Source: Roseateles saccharophilus (GTDB lineage: Bacteria > Pseudomonadota > Gammaproteobacteria > Burkholderiales > Burkholderiaceae_C). From it: 64,000 nucleotides of DNA. Position numbers and translations under genes: made by a program. The stretch's first letter is position 1; every line of letters begins with the position of its first letter. A model generated the notes under the pieces. It ran no database searches. It had not been told where the DNA came from and worked only from the letters and a program-made list of their open reading frames with translations. This document shows positions 50,902 through 58,138 of the stretch, one piece after another. The DNA lies in contig NZ_SMBU01000021.1 of the NCBI RefSeq assembly GCF_004342485.1, forward strand, positions 1 to 64,000, in the 5' to 3' direction.

Positions 50902-52350
50902 TCAATTCAGCTTGGCCAGCTCTTCCCGCACTTCCCGCGCGGTCAGCGGGTAGTAGCCGGAGCAGGGAACGGGTTCCTGGCCCTGGCGGCTCAGCACATA
51001 GCGCAGAAATTCCTTGACCACGGCCGGGATGGGCCGGCCCGGCTGGCGGTCGAAGCGGATGTACATGTAGCGCGTCAGCGGGTACTGGCCGGTTGCGGCG
51101 CTCTCGGGCGTGCCGGCCACGGCGGGGCTGACCGCATCGCGCGCCAGCGGCACGGCCTTCAGGCCAGGCCCGCCATCCTCGAAGCCACCGAAGCCCATTG
51201 CTCCCGCGTCGGCTGCAATGGCCTTGGCGGTGTCCGCGACGGAAGCCTCGTGCACGCTCCCGGCCCAGGGCCCGCCGCGCAGCACCATGATCTGCATCGA
51301 CATCGCGTTGGGCGTCACATGCGGCGGCACATCCAGCGTGATGGGCCTGTCGGCCCATTCGCCGCCGAGGCCGAGCTGGCCCCAGCGCGTGATCGTCGGC
51401 GACTTGCCGAAGATGGCGGCGAGCTGCGCCAGCGTCAGTTGCTGGATCGGGTTGGCCGCGTTGACGAACACCGCCTGCGCGGTGGTGCGCTGCTGGGTGT
51501 CGAAGCCGCCGCGCGCGACGCGGATCTCCAGCGGCGCGCGCCCGCCGCGCAGCGTCGCGAACGCCGCGGCCTCGTCGGGCCAGAGCTCCCGGCCCATGGG
51601 CGCGATGTCCGTCTCGCCGGCCATCAGCGCATGGAAGCCGTTCAGGGTGCCGAGATGCTCCCAGCGATCGCCGGGGCGCACGCCGGGCTGCAGCGCGCGG
51701 AAGTCGCGCAGCCAGCCGTCCATCAGCGACTTCATGCCATCGCTGCCGACGCTGCTCAGCGCGCCGTGCACGCCGGCGTGCGCCCTGTAGACGGGCAGGC
51801 CGGGGTCGAGCGCCGCGCGGTAGCCGGCCAGCTTGGCCAGCTCCGCATCGGCTTCGCCGGCCGGCAGCGGCGCAAAGCCCGGCTGGCTGGCGACCAGCGC
51901 CTGGCCGGCCGGGCTGAGCGCGAAGCGCACGAAGCCGTCGACCGCCAGCGGCACCGGCGTGTCCGGGCGCCTGTTGAATGCCAGGAAGACCGGTTGGCCG
52001 TTCAACAGCGCGACGCGGGCCAGCTCCGGGGACTTCATCATGTCGCCGTGGAACTGGTGGGCGTAGGGCGCCAGCTCGATGGTGAGCGGCATGCGCGTCA
52101 TCGGTGCCACGTCGGCGCGCTCGAACATCAGCGCGCCGATGGCGGCCGCGTCGTCCACGTGCTGCCAGCGCGGGCCGCGAACGAAGCCGCCCTGCCCTTG
52201 CGCGAGGCCCCGCATCCAGGCGTCCATCAGCGGCGCCATCGCACCGGCGCCGATGCTGGAGACGGAGAGCTTCTTCTCGGCAGCAGGCGTTGCCGCCGAC
52301 GCGCCGCCGACCACCAGCGCCGCACAGAGGGGAATCAGCGCGAGCTTCAT
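50902..52350 (-). CDS. Two-domain PstS-like periplasmic binding protein (PBP 7)
   Basis: A protein of 482 residues from ATG 52350 (MKLALIPLCAALVVGGASA). The N-terminal domain (about 25-205) starts LSVSSIGAGAMAPLMDAWM and ends VRFALSPAGQALVASQPGF. The C-terminal domain restarts with LSSVGSDGMKSLMDGWLRDF and includes AVFVNAANPIQQLTLAQLAA, TRWGQLGLGGEWADRPITL and VKEFLRYVLSRQGQEPVPCS. The first domain lacks the WGxLGL segment and is shorter, so it may be a remnant half. The start overlaps the preceding gene by four bases. A natural tandem fusion of this fold is unusual. Confidence 0.82.
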   Translation of the reverse strand: MKLALIPLCAALVVGGASAATPAAEKKLSVSSIGAGAMAPLMDAWMRGLAQGQGGFVRGPRWQHVDDAAAIGALMFERADVAPMTRMPLTIELAPYAHQFHGDMMKSPELARVALLNGQPVFLAFNRRPDTPVPLAVDGFVRFALSPAGQALVASQPGFAPLPAGEADAELAKLAGYRAALDPGLPVYRAHAGVHGALSSVGSDGMKSLMDGWLRDFRALQPGVRPGDRWEHLGTLNGFHALMAGETDIAPMGRELWPDEAAAFATLRGGRAPLEIRVARGGFDTQQRTTAQAVFVNAANPIQQLTLAQLAAIFGKSPTITRWGQLGLGGEWADRPITLDVPPHVTPNAMSMQIMVLRGGPWAGSVHEASVADTAKAIAADAGAMGFGGFEDGGPGLKAVPLARDAVSPAVAGTPESAATGQYPLTRYMYIRFDRQPGRPIPAVVKEFLRYVLSRQGQEPVPCSGYYPLTAREVREELAKLN

Positions 52351-53216
52351 GGGTCGATCTCGTCGAGCGGCTTGGCGGGGTCGATGCGCGCCTGCAGGTC
52401 GTCGCGCAGCGCCATGGCGCGGGCCGTCAGCGCCTTGGTGTCTTCCTTGCCCGAATAGGCATAGCCGACGTTCATCGTGCCGATCGCAGCGCCGCTGCGG
52501 TCGTGCAGCGCCAGGTCGACGCCGAAGCGCTTGCCGCCCGAATAGACGCCGGTGTTGGGCTCCCTGCTGTCCATCACCTTGGCGTCGTCGGCGTCGGCCT
52601 TCTTGCCGTGGCGCCCGAAGGTTGAACCCAGCAGCACCAGCTCGCCATGGCTGCGCGCGCGCAGCGCCAGCACGGTCACGTCGGGGTGGCGCAGCAGCGC
52701 CTCGTCGACCAGCGTCTGCGCGCGGGACTTGGTCGTCACCAGCGGCTCGTAGGGATAGGGTTCCATCAGGTTGGCGACGTTCAGGATGCGGCGCGAGAGC
52801 CCGTCGCGGATCGCCGTCGCATTGCGCTCGAACTCGGCGCGCGAGCCGCCCACCGGCAGCCGCCACACCAGGCCCAGCGCGCCGACGGTGGCGCCGCCAA
52901 CGTCGCGCAGCGGCAGCTCCACCTCGATGCGCTTCTTGCCCTGATCCATCGCGACACGCGTCATGCCGGTGGCAACGACGTCGAGGTCATGCTCGTCCGC
53001 CGGGGCGCCGATGCGCCCGATGCTGGACGCGATGATGATGTTGCCGGCCGCCTTGGGCGACGCGGCATGCACCACCACCGCACGCAGGTCGGGGTACTGG
53101 GCCACGGTGCGATCCACCAGTTCCTGGGCATAGGTCTTCACCGGCGTCGGCTGCTGCGCCTGCGCCGTGAATGCGGCGGCCATCAGGGCCGCGGCCAAGA
53201 GGGATGTCTTGTTCAT
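52347..53216 (-). CDS. Periplasmic protein with two related unknown domains
   Basis: A protein of 289 residues with a signal peptide (MNKTSLLAAALMAAAFTAQA). It has two similar halves. The first starts YAQELVDRTVAQYPDLRAVV and includes ASSIGRIGAPADEHDLDVVA; the second starts RAQTLVDEALLRHPDVTVLA and includes GSTFGRHGKKADADDAKVMD. Both end in a beta segment (TVGALGLVWR, AIGTMNVGYAYSG). The protein at 57592-58116 carries one copy of the same domain. The pattern recalls PAS/Cache-like sensory folds, but I cannot name it. It sits between the ABC permease and PBP 7. Confidence 0.75.
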   Translation of the reverse strand: MNKTSLLAAALMAAAFTAQAQQPTPVKTYAQELVDRTVAQYPDLRAVVVHAASPKAAGNIIIASSIGRIGAPADEHDLDVVATGMTRVAMDQGKKRIEVELPLRDVGGATVGALGLVWRLPVGGSRAEFERNATAIRDGLSRRILNVANLMEPYPYEPLVTTKSRAQTLVDEALLRHPDVTVLALRARSHGELVLLGSTFGRHGKKADADDAKVMDSREPNTGVYSGGKRFGVDLALHDRSGAAIGTMNVGYAYSGKEDTKALTARAMALRDDLQARIDPAKPLDEIDP

Positions 53217-53246
53217 GGGTCTCCTCGCTTGGGTTCGAGTCCGGCT

Positions 53247-54134
53247 CTAGTCGTGCAGCGGCGCGGGGCGCCACTTGGCAAGGCGGTTCTCCACCAGCGT
53301 CATCAGGTACTCGGCCGCGAGGGCGACGACCATGATGATGACGATGGCGGCGTACATGCCGGCCGCGTCGAACGAGCCCTTGGCGATGTTGATCAGCAGG
53401 CCGATGCCATAGCGTGCACCGACGAACTCGCCGACGATGGCGCCGACGATGGCGAAGCCGAAGCTGACGTGCAGCGACGCGAAGATCCAGCTCATCGCCG
53501 ACGGGATGACGACGGAGCGCGTCAGCTGCCAGCCCTTGGCGCCCAGGATCTGCGCGTTGGCCAGCAGGTTGCGGTCGGCTTCGCGCACGCCCTGGAAGGC
53601 GTTCGAGAACACGACGAAGAACACCATCACGAACGACAGCGCCACCTTGGAGGTGAGGCCGAGGCCGAACACCATGATGAAGATCGGGGCCAGCACGACG
53701 CGCGGCACCGAGTTGATCAGCTTGATGTAGACCGAGAACACGTCGGCCAGCATGCGGTTGCGGCCCAGCGCGATGCCGGCGAGGATGCCCGCGATGGACC
53801 CGACGCCGAAGCCGAGCAGGGACTCCTCCATCGTCACCCAGAGGTGATACCAGAGCGAGCCTTCGGCGGTGCCTTCGGTGATCCAGGTCCACAGCCGCGC
53901 CCAGATGTCGGAGGGCTTGGAGAAGAAGAACTCGTCGATGACCTTGGTGGACGACAGGAGCTCCCAGCCGCCGAGGAAGACGACGAGGATGAACCAGCGC
54001 CAGAAGTTCACCGTATAGCGTCGCTTGGTAGCGGCGCGCGCGGCGGCGGCTTCGATCTCGGCCTCGGAGGTGCCGCGTGCGTGCGCGGCGGTAATGGTGG
54101 TTGACATGGTGCTGCTCATGGCGTTGTCGTTCAT
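53247..54134 (-). CDS. ABC transporter permease (NMT1/Tau/Nit type)
   Basis: A protein of 295 residues from ATG 54134, overlapping the ATPase stop as ATGA. Six membrane helices; the EAA loop region NAFQGVREADRNLLANAQIL and ILGAKGWQLTRSVVIPSAM is clear (binding-protein-dependent transport family 1). FILVVFLGGWELLSSTKVID is the first helix. It forms the channel for the binding protein encoded at 54958. Substrates of this family are nitrate, sulfonates, thiamine precursors or aromatic acids; none can be chosen. Confidence 0.9.
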   Translation of the reverse strand: MNDNAMSSTMSTTITAAHARGTSEAEIEAAAARAATKRRYTVNFWRWFILVVFLGGWELLSSTKVIDEFFFSKPSDIWARLWTWITEGTAEGSLWYHLWVTMEESLLGFGVGSIAGILAGIALGRNRMLADVFSVYIKLINSVPRVVLAPIFIMVFGLGLTSKVALSFVMVFFVVFSNAFQGVREADRNLLANAQILGAKGWQLTRSVVIPSAMSWIFASLHVSFGFAIVGAIVGEFVGARYGIGLLINIAKGSFDAAGMYAAIVIIMVVALAAEYLMTLVENRLAKWRPAPLHD

Positions 54135-54955
54135 GCCGCGACCCTGGCCTCGTCGCGCGAGGCACCGCGCAGGACTTCGGCGCGCAGGTCGTTCCAGATG
54201 GTGTGCGAGATGTCGATGAACTTCTGCTCGTAGCGGATCTCGGCGGCGACGCGCGGGCGCGGGATGTCGATGGGGTAGACCGACTTCACGGTGGCCGGGC
54301 CGGAGGTCAGCACGTAGACCTTGTCCGCCAGCGTGATGGCCTCCTCGAGGTCGTGCGTGACGAACACCACCGAGGCCTTGGACTGCGACCACAGGCTCAA
54401 CAGCTCGTCGTGCATCAGCACGCGGGTCTGCACGTCCAGCGCCGAGAAGGGTTCGTCCATCAGCAGGATCTGCGGTCCGTTGATGAAGGTCTGCGCCAGC
54501 GCGACGCGCTTGCGCATGCCGCCGGAGAGCTGGTGCGGGTACTTGGCCTCGTGGCCGGACAGGTTGACCCGCGCCAGCCAGTGACGCGCGCTCTCGTAGG
54601 CCTCGGCCTTGGGAACACCGCGGAACAGCGGGCCGGCCACGACGTTGTCGATGACGCTGCGCCAGGGGAACAGCGCATCGGTCTGGAACGCGAAGCCGAT
54701 GCGCGGGTCGATGCCGTCGACCGGTCCGCCGAACAGGCGCACCTCGCCGGCCGACGGCGCGGCCAGCCCGGTGATCAGGTTCAGCGTGGTCGACTTGCCG
54801 CAGCCGGTCGGCCCGACGACCGCGACGAACTCGCCGCGCTCGACGGTCATCGTGAAATCGCGCAGCGCCGTCATCGACTTTCCGTCCGGCGCCACGAAGC
54901 GCCGCGTCACGTTGATCAGCTCGATGGCCGGGCTGCTGTCTGCGGTGCCGGCCAT
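54131..54955 (-). CDS. ABC transporter ATPase (NMT1/Tau/Nit type)
   Basis: A protein of 274 residues. Walker A is GPTGCGKSTTLNLI, the Q-loop FAFQTDALFPW, the signature LSGGMRKRVALAQTF, Walker B ILLMDEPFSALD and the H-loop FVTHDLEEA. It powers the permease encoded immediately downstream and starts two bases after the binding-protein gene. The family corresponds to TauB/SsuB/NrtD. Confidence 0.93.
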   Translation of the reverse strand: MAGTADSSPAIELINVTRRFVAPDGKSMTALRDFTMTVERGEFVAVVGPTGCGKSTTLNLITGLAAPSAGEVRLFGGPVDGIDPRIGFAFQTDALFPWRSVIDNVVAGPLFRGVPKAEAYESARHWLARVNLSGHEAKYPHQLSGGMRKRVALAQTFINGPQILLMDEPFSALDVQTRVLMHDELLSLWSQSKASVVFVTHDLEEAITLADKVYVLTSGPATVKSVYPIDIPRPRVAAEIRYEQKFIDISHTIWNDLRAEVLRGASRDEARVAA

Positions 54956-54957
54956 GA

Positions 54958-55959
54958 TCACTTCACCTTCGACACGAACTCGGTCGTGTAGGTCTTGGCG
55001 AGGTCGACCTTCTTGCCCTTGAGGTTGGGAGAGAAGGCCGACAGCACCGACAGCACGGTCTCGGGGCCGCCCTGGGGCATCACACCGTTGGCGGTGAACA
55101 TGCCCTTGCCCTGGTCGAGCGCCTTGACGTAGCCGGCCTGGTCGCCCACGTAGAAGTCCTTTGGCATGTTGGCGGCGATCTCGGCGGCGCTGTGGCTGTT
55201 GATGTAGCGCAGCGTCTTGACGAAGGCGTTGGTCAGCTTCTGCACCGTCGGCTTGTTCTTCTCGATCCAATCGTTGCTCATGTAGAGCGACGCGGCCGGA
55301 TAGGTGCCGCCCAGGGCTTCCTTGGTCTTCTCGGCCGTGCGCAGGTCGACCAGCACGCGGGCCTCGCCGGTCTTGAGCAGGCGCGAGATCGTCGGCTCGG
55401 TGGTCATGCCGCCCTGGATCTTGTCCTGCTGCATCGCTGCGATGAAGGTGGTGCCGGCGCCAACGGGCAGCGACGTGAACTCGCCGAGCTTCACGCCCGC
55501 CTTGACCATCAGGAACTGGGTCAGGAAGTTCGTCGACGAGCCCAGGCCCGTGACGCCCAGCGTCTTGCCCTTCATGTCGGCCATGCCCTTGGCCTGCGGG
55601 TACTTGCTGGACACCAGCTCGACCTCGCCCGGCGCATGGCTGAACTGCACGACCGACTGGATGAACTTGCCCTTGGACTGCATGTCGATGCAGTGGTCGT
55701 AGAAGCCGACCACGCCCTGGACCGCGCCGGTGAGCAGCTCGTTCTCGGCATCGACGCCGGAGCCCTCGTTCAGCAGCTCGACGTCCAGGCCCTCTTCCTT
55801 GAAGTAGCCCAGGCGCTCGGCGAGCTTGGCGGGGAGGTAGATGATCTTTTCGTAGCCGCCGACCATCAGCGTGATCTTCTCGGCGTGGGCCGCGGGCGCA
55901 GCGGCCATCAGCGCGCCGACCAGGCTGGCGCACAGCAGGAGTTTGTGTTTGGCGTTCAT
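54958..55959 (-). CDS. NMT1/TauA-like ABC substrate-binding protein
   Basis: The protein has 333 residues from ATG 55959 (MNAKHKLLLCASLVGALMAA), preceded by GGAGACAG. The frame is open to 56013, but that ATG would lie only about a dozen bases after the -10. The fold shows KLAERLGYFKEEGLDVELLN, DHCIDMQSKGKFIQSVVQFS and GKTLGVTGLGSSTNFLTQFL, typical of NrtA/TauA/NMT1 proteins that bind small organic or inorganic anions. It is first in a unit that continues through ATPase, permease, the two-domain protein, PBP 7, PBP 6 and TonB receptor 2. Confidence 0.9.
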   Translation of the reverse strand: MNAKHKLLLCASLVGALMAAAPAAHAEKITLMVGGYEKIIYLPAKLAERLGYFKEEGLDVELLNEGSGVDAENELLTGAVQGVVGFYDHCIDMQSKGKFIQSVVQFSHAPGEVELVSSKYPQAKGMADMKGKTLGVTGLGSSTNFLTQFLMVKAGVKLGEFTSLPVGAGTTFIAAMQQDKIQGGMTTEPTISRLLKTGEARVLVDLRTAEKTKEALGGTYPAASLYMSNDWIEKNKPTVQKLTNAFVKTLRYINSHSAAEIAANMPKDFYVGDQAGYVKALDQGKGMFTANGVMPQGGPETVLSVLSAFSPNLKGKKVDLAKTYTTEFVSKVK

Positions 55960-56024
55960 CGCAGTCTGTCTCCGGTTCGAGGTGTTGCTCGTGCGGCGTC
56001 CAATGCCGGACACGATGACTCGAA

Positions 56025-56078
56025 CCTTAGGAGCGCGACCTGACTGCTGGGTGAACTCTTCCTGAAAGTGCGTTCAGG
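56025..56078 (-). promoter_or_regulatory. TTCAG-box promoter 5 (ABC transporter unit)
   Basis: On the minus strand, CTGAA (56078-56074), then TTCAG (56067), TTCAC (56056) and GTCAG (56045) at exact 11-bp steps, and TAAGGT starting at 56030, 15 bp after the start of the last half-site. The binding-protein start codon is 66 bp downstream. Confidence 0.75.
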
Positions 56079-56098
56079 CGGATGCCGCGGCGCCGGCC

Positions 56099-57460
56099 TC
56101 AACCCGCCGAGGTCGGGATCTCGATGACGACGCGCAGGCCTCGCCCGACGTCGCGGCTGGTCGCCCAGATGCGGCCCTTGTGCATCGTCACGATGCTGCG
56201 CGAGATCGGCAGCCCCAGGCCGCTGCCGCGCGGGTCGGAACTCTCCGCGCCCAGGCGCACGAAGCGATCGAAGATGCGCTCGCAGTCTTCGGCGCTCAGG
56301 CCCGGGCCTTCGTCCACCAGGCTGATGCGCCACAGGCCGTCGGCCAGTGTCGAGGCGAGGCTGACGAGGCTGCCCCGCGGCGACACCTTGAGCGCGTTGG
56401 TCAGCACGTTCAGCAGCACCTGGCGGATGCGCTTGGCGTCGATGTCCACGCTGCCGTCGCCGTGGTGCGACCACTCGAAGCGCTTGCCGTCGTGCTCGGC
56501 GAGCGCGGCGGCGTCCTGCGCAAAGGCGCCCAGCAGTTGTTCGGGCCGCTGGGGCTTCAGGTCGACCAGCACGGCTCCTGCATCCGCGCGCGACAGGAAC
56601 AGCAGCTCGTCGATGATGCGATTGACGCGCCCGATCTCCTCGAGCTGCACGACGATGGACTCCTTCTGGACCGCCGAGAGGCCGTCGTCCACGAGCAGCC
56701 TCTCCATGTGCAGCCTGACGAGCGACAGCGGCGTCTTCAGCTCGTGCGAGGCCTCGGCAGCGAAGTGCCGGATTTCGGAAAACGATCGCTCCAACCGGTC
56801 GAACATCTGGTTCAGGAAACGCGCCAGCTGCGAGAGTTCGTCCTGCACATCGGCCACGGGAATGCGCTCGGCGAGGTTGTCGGAGCGGATGCGCAGCGCG
56901 GTCGCCTGGATCACGCGCACCGGCTTCAGGATGAGCTCGCTGAGCCCGTAGCCGATGACGACGCTCAACACGAGCGCCGTCCCCAGCAGGCCGAAGAAGA
57001 CGCGCCGGTAGCCTCCCATGAGGTCGAGCACGGGCGCCATCGGCGTTGCGATCAGGACGTCGAAGGGCTGCAGGCTGTACTCGCCGACGCGCACCTCGCC
57101 GAGGCCCTCGACCGTGATCGAGTAGGTCTTCTCGCCGATGAGGTCGGGAATGGCCATGCCGTGCAGGTTGTGCGACTTGAAGAAGCGGTTCGTCATCGGC
57201 CCGTGCATGTCCACGTAGAACATCGACGACGCCGATTCGGTCGCCTCGCGGATGCGCTCATCGATGACCTGGGGCGTCAGGCTCGCGTAGTCCCGCCCCA
57301 GCGTGGCCGCTAGGTGCTTGAACTGGGTCTCGGTCAGCTCGTCGAGCTGCTTCACGAGATAGCGCTCGAGCAGGTAGTGGCCCGCGATGAACAGGCAGGC
57401 CAGCGTCGCGGTCAGCGTGATGGCGTACCAGAGCGTGATGCGGCTGCCGATGGACTTCAT
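56099..57460 (-). CDS. Sensor histidine kinase (CusS/IrlS-like), candidate partner of the 36462 regulator
   Basis: A protein of 453 residues from ATG 57460 (MKSIGSRITLWYAITLTATL). Transmembrane helices lie at about 10-30 and 160-185 around a periplasmic domain of 130 residues. The H-box is FAAEASHELKTPLSLVRLHM, followed by NVLTNALKVSPRGS, VDEGPGLSAED and GSGLGLPISRSIV. The N-terminus resembles heavy-metal sensor kinases. No regulator gene is adjacent; the unpaired regulator of the locus is at 36462-37124. It is divergent from the unit at 57592 and is not itself clearly preceded by a TTCAG box. Confidence 0.9.
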   Translation of the reverse strand: MKSIGSRITLWYAITLTATLACLFIAGHYLLERYLVKQLDELTETQFKHLAATLGRDYASLTPQVIDERIREATESASSMFYVDMHGPMTNRFFKSHNLHGMAIPDLIGEKTYSITVEGLGEVRVGEYSLQPFDVLIATPMAPVLDLMGGYRRVFFGLLGTALVLSVVIGYGLSELILKPVRVIQATALRIRSDNLAERIPVADVQDELSQLARFLNQMFDRLERSFSEIRHFAAEASHELKTPLSLVRLHMERLLVDDGLSAVQKESIVVQLEEIGRVNRIIDELLFLSRADAGAVLVDLKPQRPEQLLGAFAQDAAALAEHDGKRFEWSHHGDGSVDIDAKRIRQVLLNVLTNALKVSPRGSLVSLASTLADGLWRISLVDEGPGLSAEDCERIFDRFVRLGAESSDPRGSGLGLPISRSIVTMHKGRIWATSRDVGRGLRVVIEIPTSAG

Positions 57461-57495
57461 GGCCGCGGATGGTAGTGAAACTGCGCTCACGCAGG

Positions 57496-57549
57496 CTGAA
57501 CGGTTTTTCAGAATCGAGACAGGCAGCGTACAGGGTGGGTTCCCAGAAT
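57496..57549 (+). promoter_or_regulatory. TTCAG-box promoter 6 (small protein - propeller unit)
   Basis: CTGAA at 57496, TTCAG at 57507, then weaker GACAG (57518) and TACAG (57529) at exact 11-bp steps; CAGAAT starts at 57544, 15 bp after the start of the last half-site. The first gene starts 43 bp after it. Confidence 0.65.
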
Positions 57550-57591
57550 CCGCCGCGCACACCCCCTCAACGTCCACCCAGGAGACAAAGC

Positions 57592-58116
57592 ATGAAGAAG
57601 CTGTTCGGATGCGCGCTGCTTGCAGCCGCCACCCTTGCCCTCAGCACCGGCGCATGGGCCGCCGACAAGAACTGGACGGCCCCGGCCCACAAGATCTACG
57701 GCCAGAAGCTGTCCGACGAAACGATGGCCAAGCACCCCGAGCTGCTCAGCGTCACGCTGCACGGCAACCCGCCCGGCCTGACCGAGACCTACACGATGTT
57801 CGCCGGCTCCTTCCCCGAGCGCGTCGGCAACCCCGACGACCCGGACGACATCGACGTCATCAAGAAGGGCATCACCATCGTCGATCCGCGCTGGAAGCGC
57901 GTGAAGGACAACCCGAAGAAGGTCGTGATCCTGATGCCGATGCGCGATGCGCAGGGCGAGAACATCGGCCTGGTCGTCTATGCCTTCAAGAACCCGCCGG
58001 CCAACCCGCACACGAGCGAGCAGGAGATCGCCTACCTGAAGAAGGCCACGGTGCTGCGCGACGCGCTGGCCAAGCAGATCCCGTCCTACGACGCGCTGTT
58101 CGACGCCGCCAAGTAA
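57592..58116 (+). CDS. Periplasmic protein with one unknown domain (related to the 52347 protein)
   Basis: A protein of 174 residues, preceded by GGAGACAAAGC, with a signal peptide ending about GAWAAD. The mature part starts YGQKLSDETMAKHPELLSVT, the same pattern as both halves of the 289-residue protein (a helix with KxxDxxxxxHP, then a hydrophobic strand), and ends with MRDAQGENIGLVVYAFKNPP. It may be a small ligand-binding or sensory domain. It is the first gene of a TTCAG-box unit. Confidence 0.75.
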   Translation: MKKLFGCALLAAATLALSTGAWAADKNWTAPAHKIYGQKLSDETMAKHPELLSVTLHGNPPGLTETYTMFAGSFPERVGNPDDPDDIDVIKKGITIVDPRWKRVKDNPKKVVILMPMRDAQGENIGLVVYAFKNPPANPHTSEQEIAYLKKATVLRDALAKQIPSYDALFDAAK

Positions 58117-58138
58117 GGCCACCCGCAGGAGTTCGCAG

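Noticed and set aside
28532-57549. Pho-box control of the PstS-like genes by PhoB
   Set aside because: The spacing is the same as in Pho boxes, but the half-site TTCAG does not match CTGTCAT at any of the six promoters.
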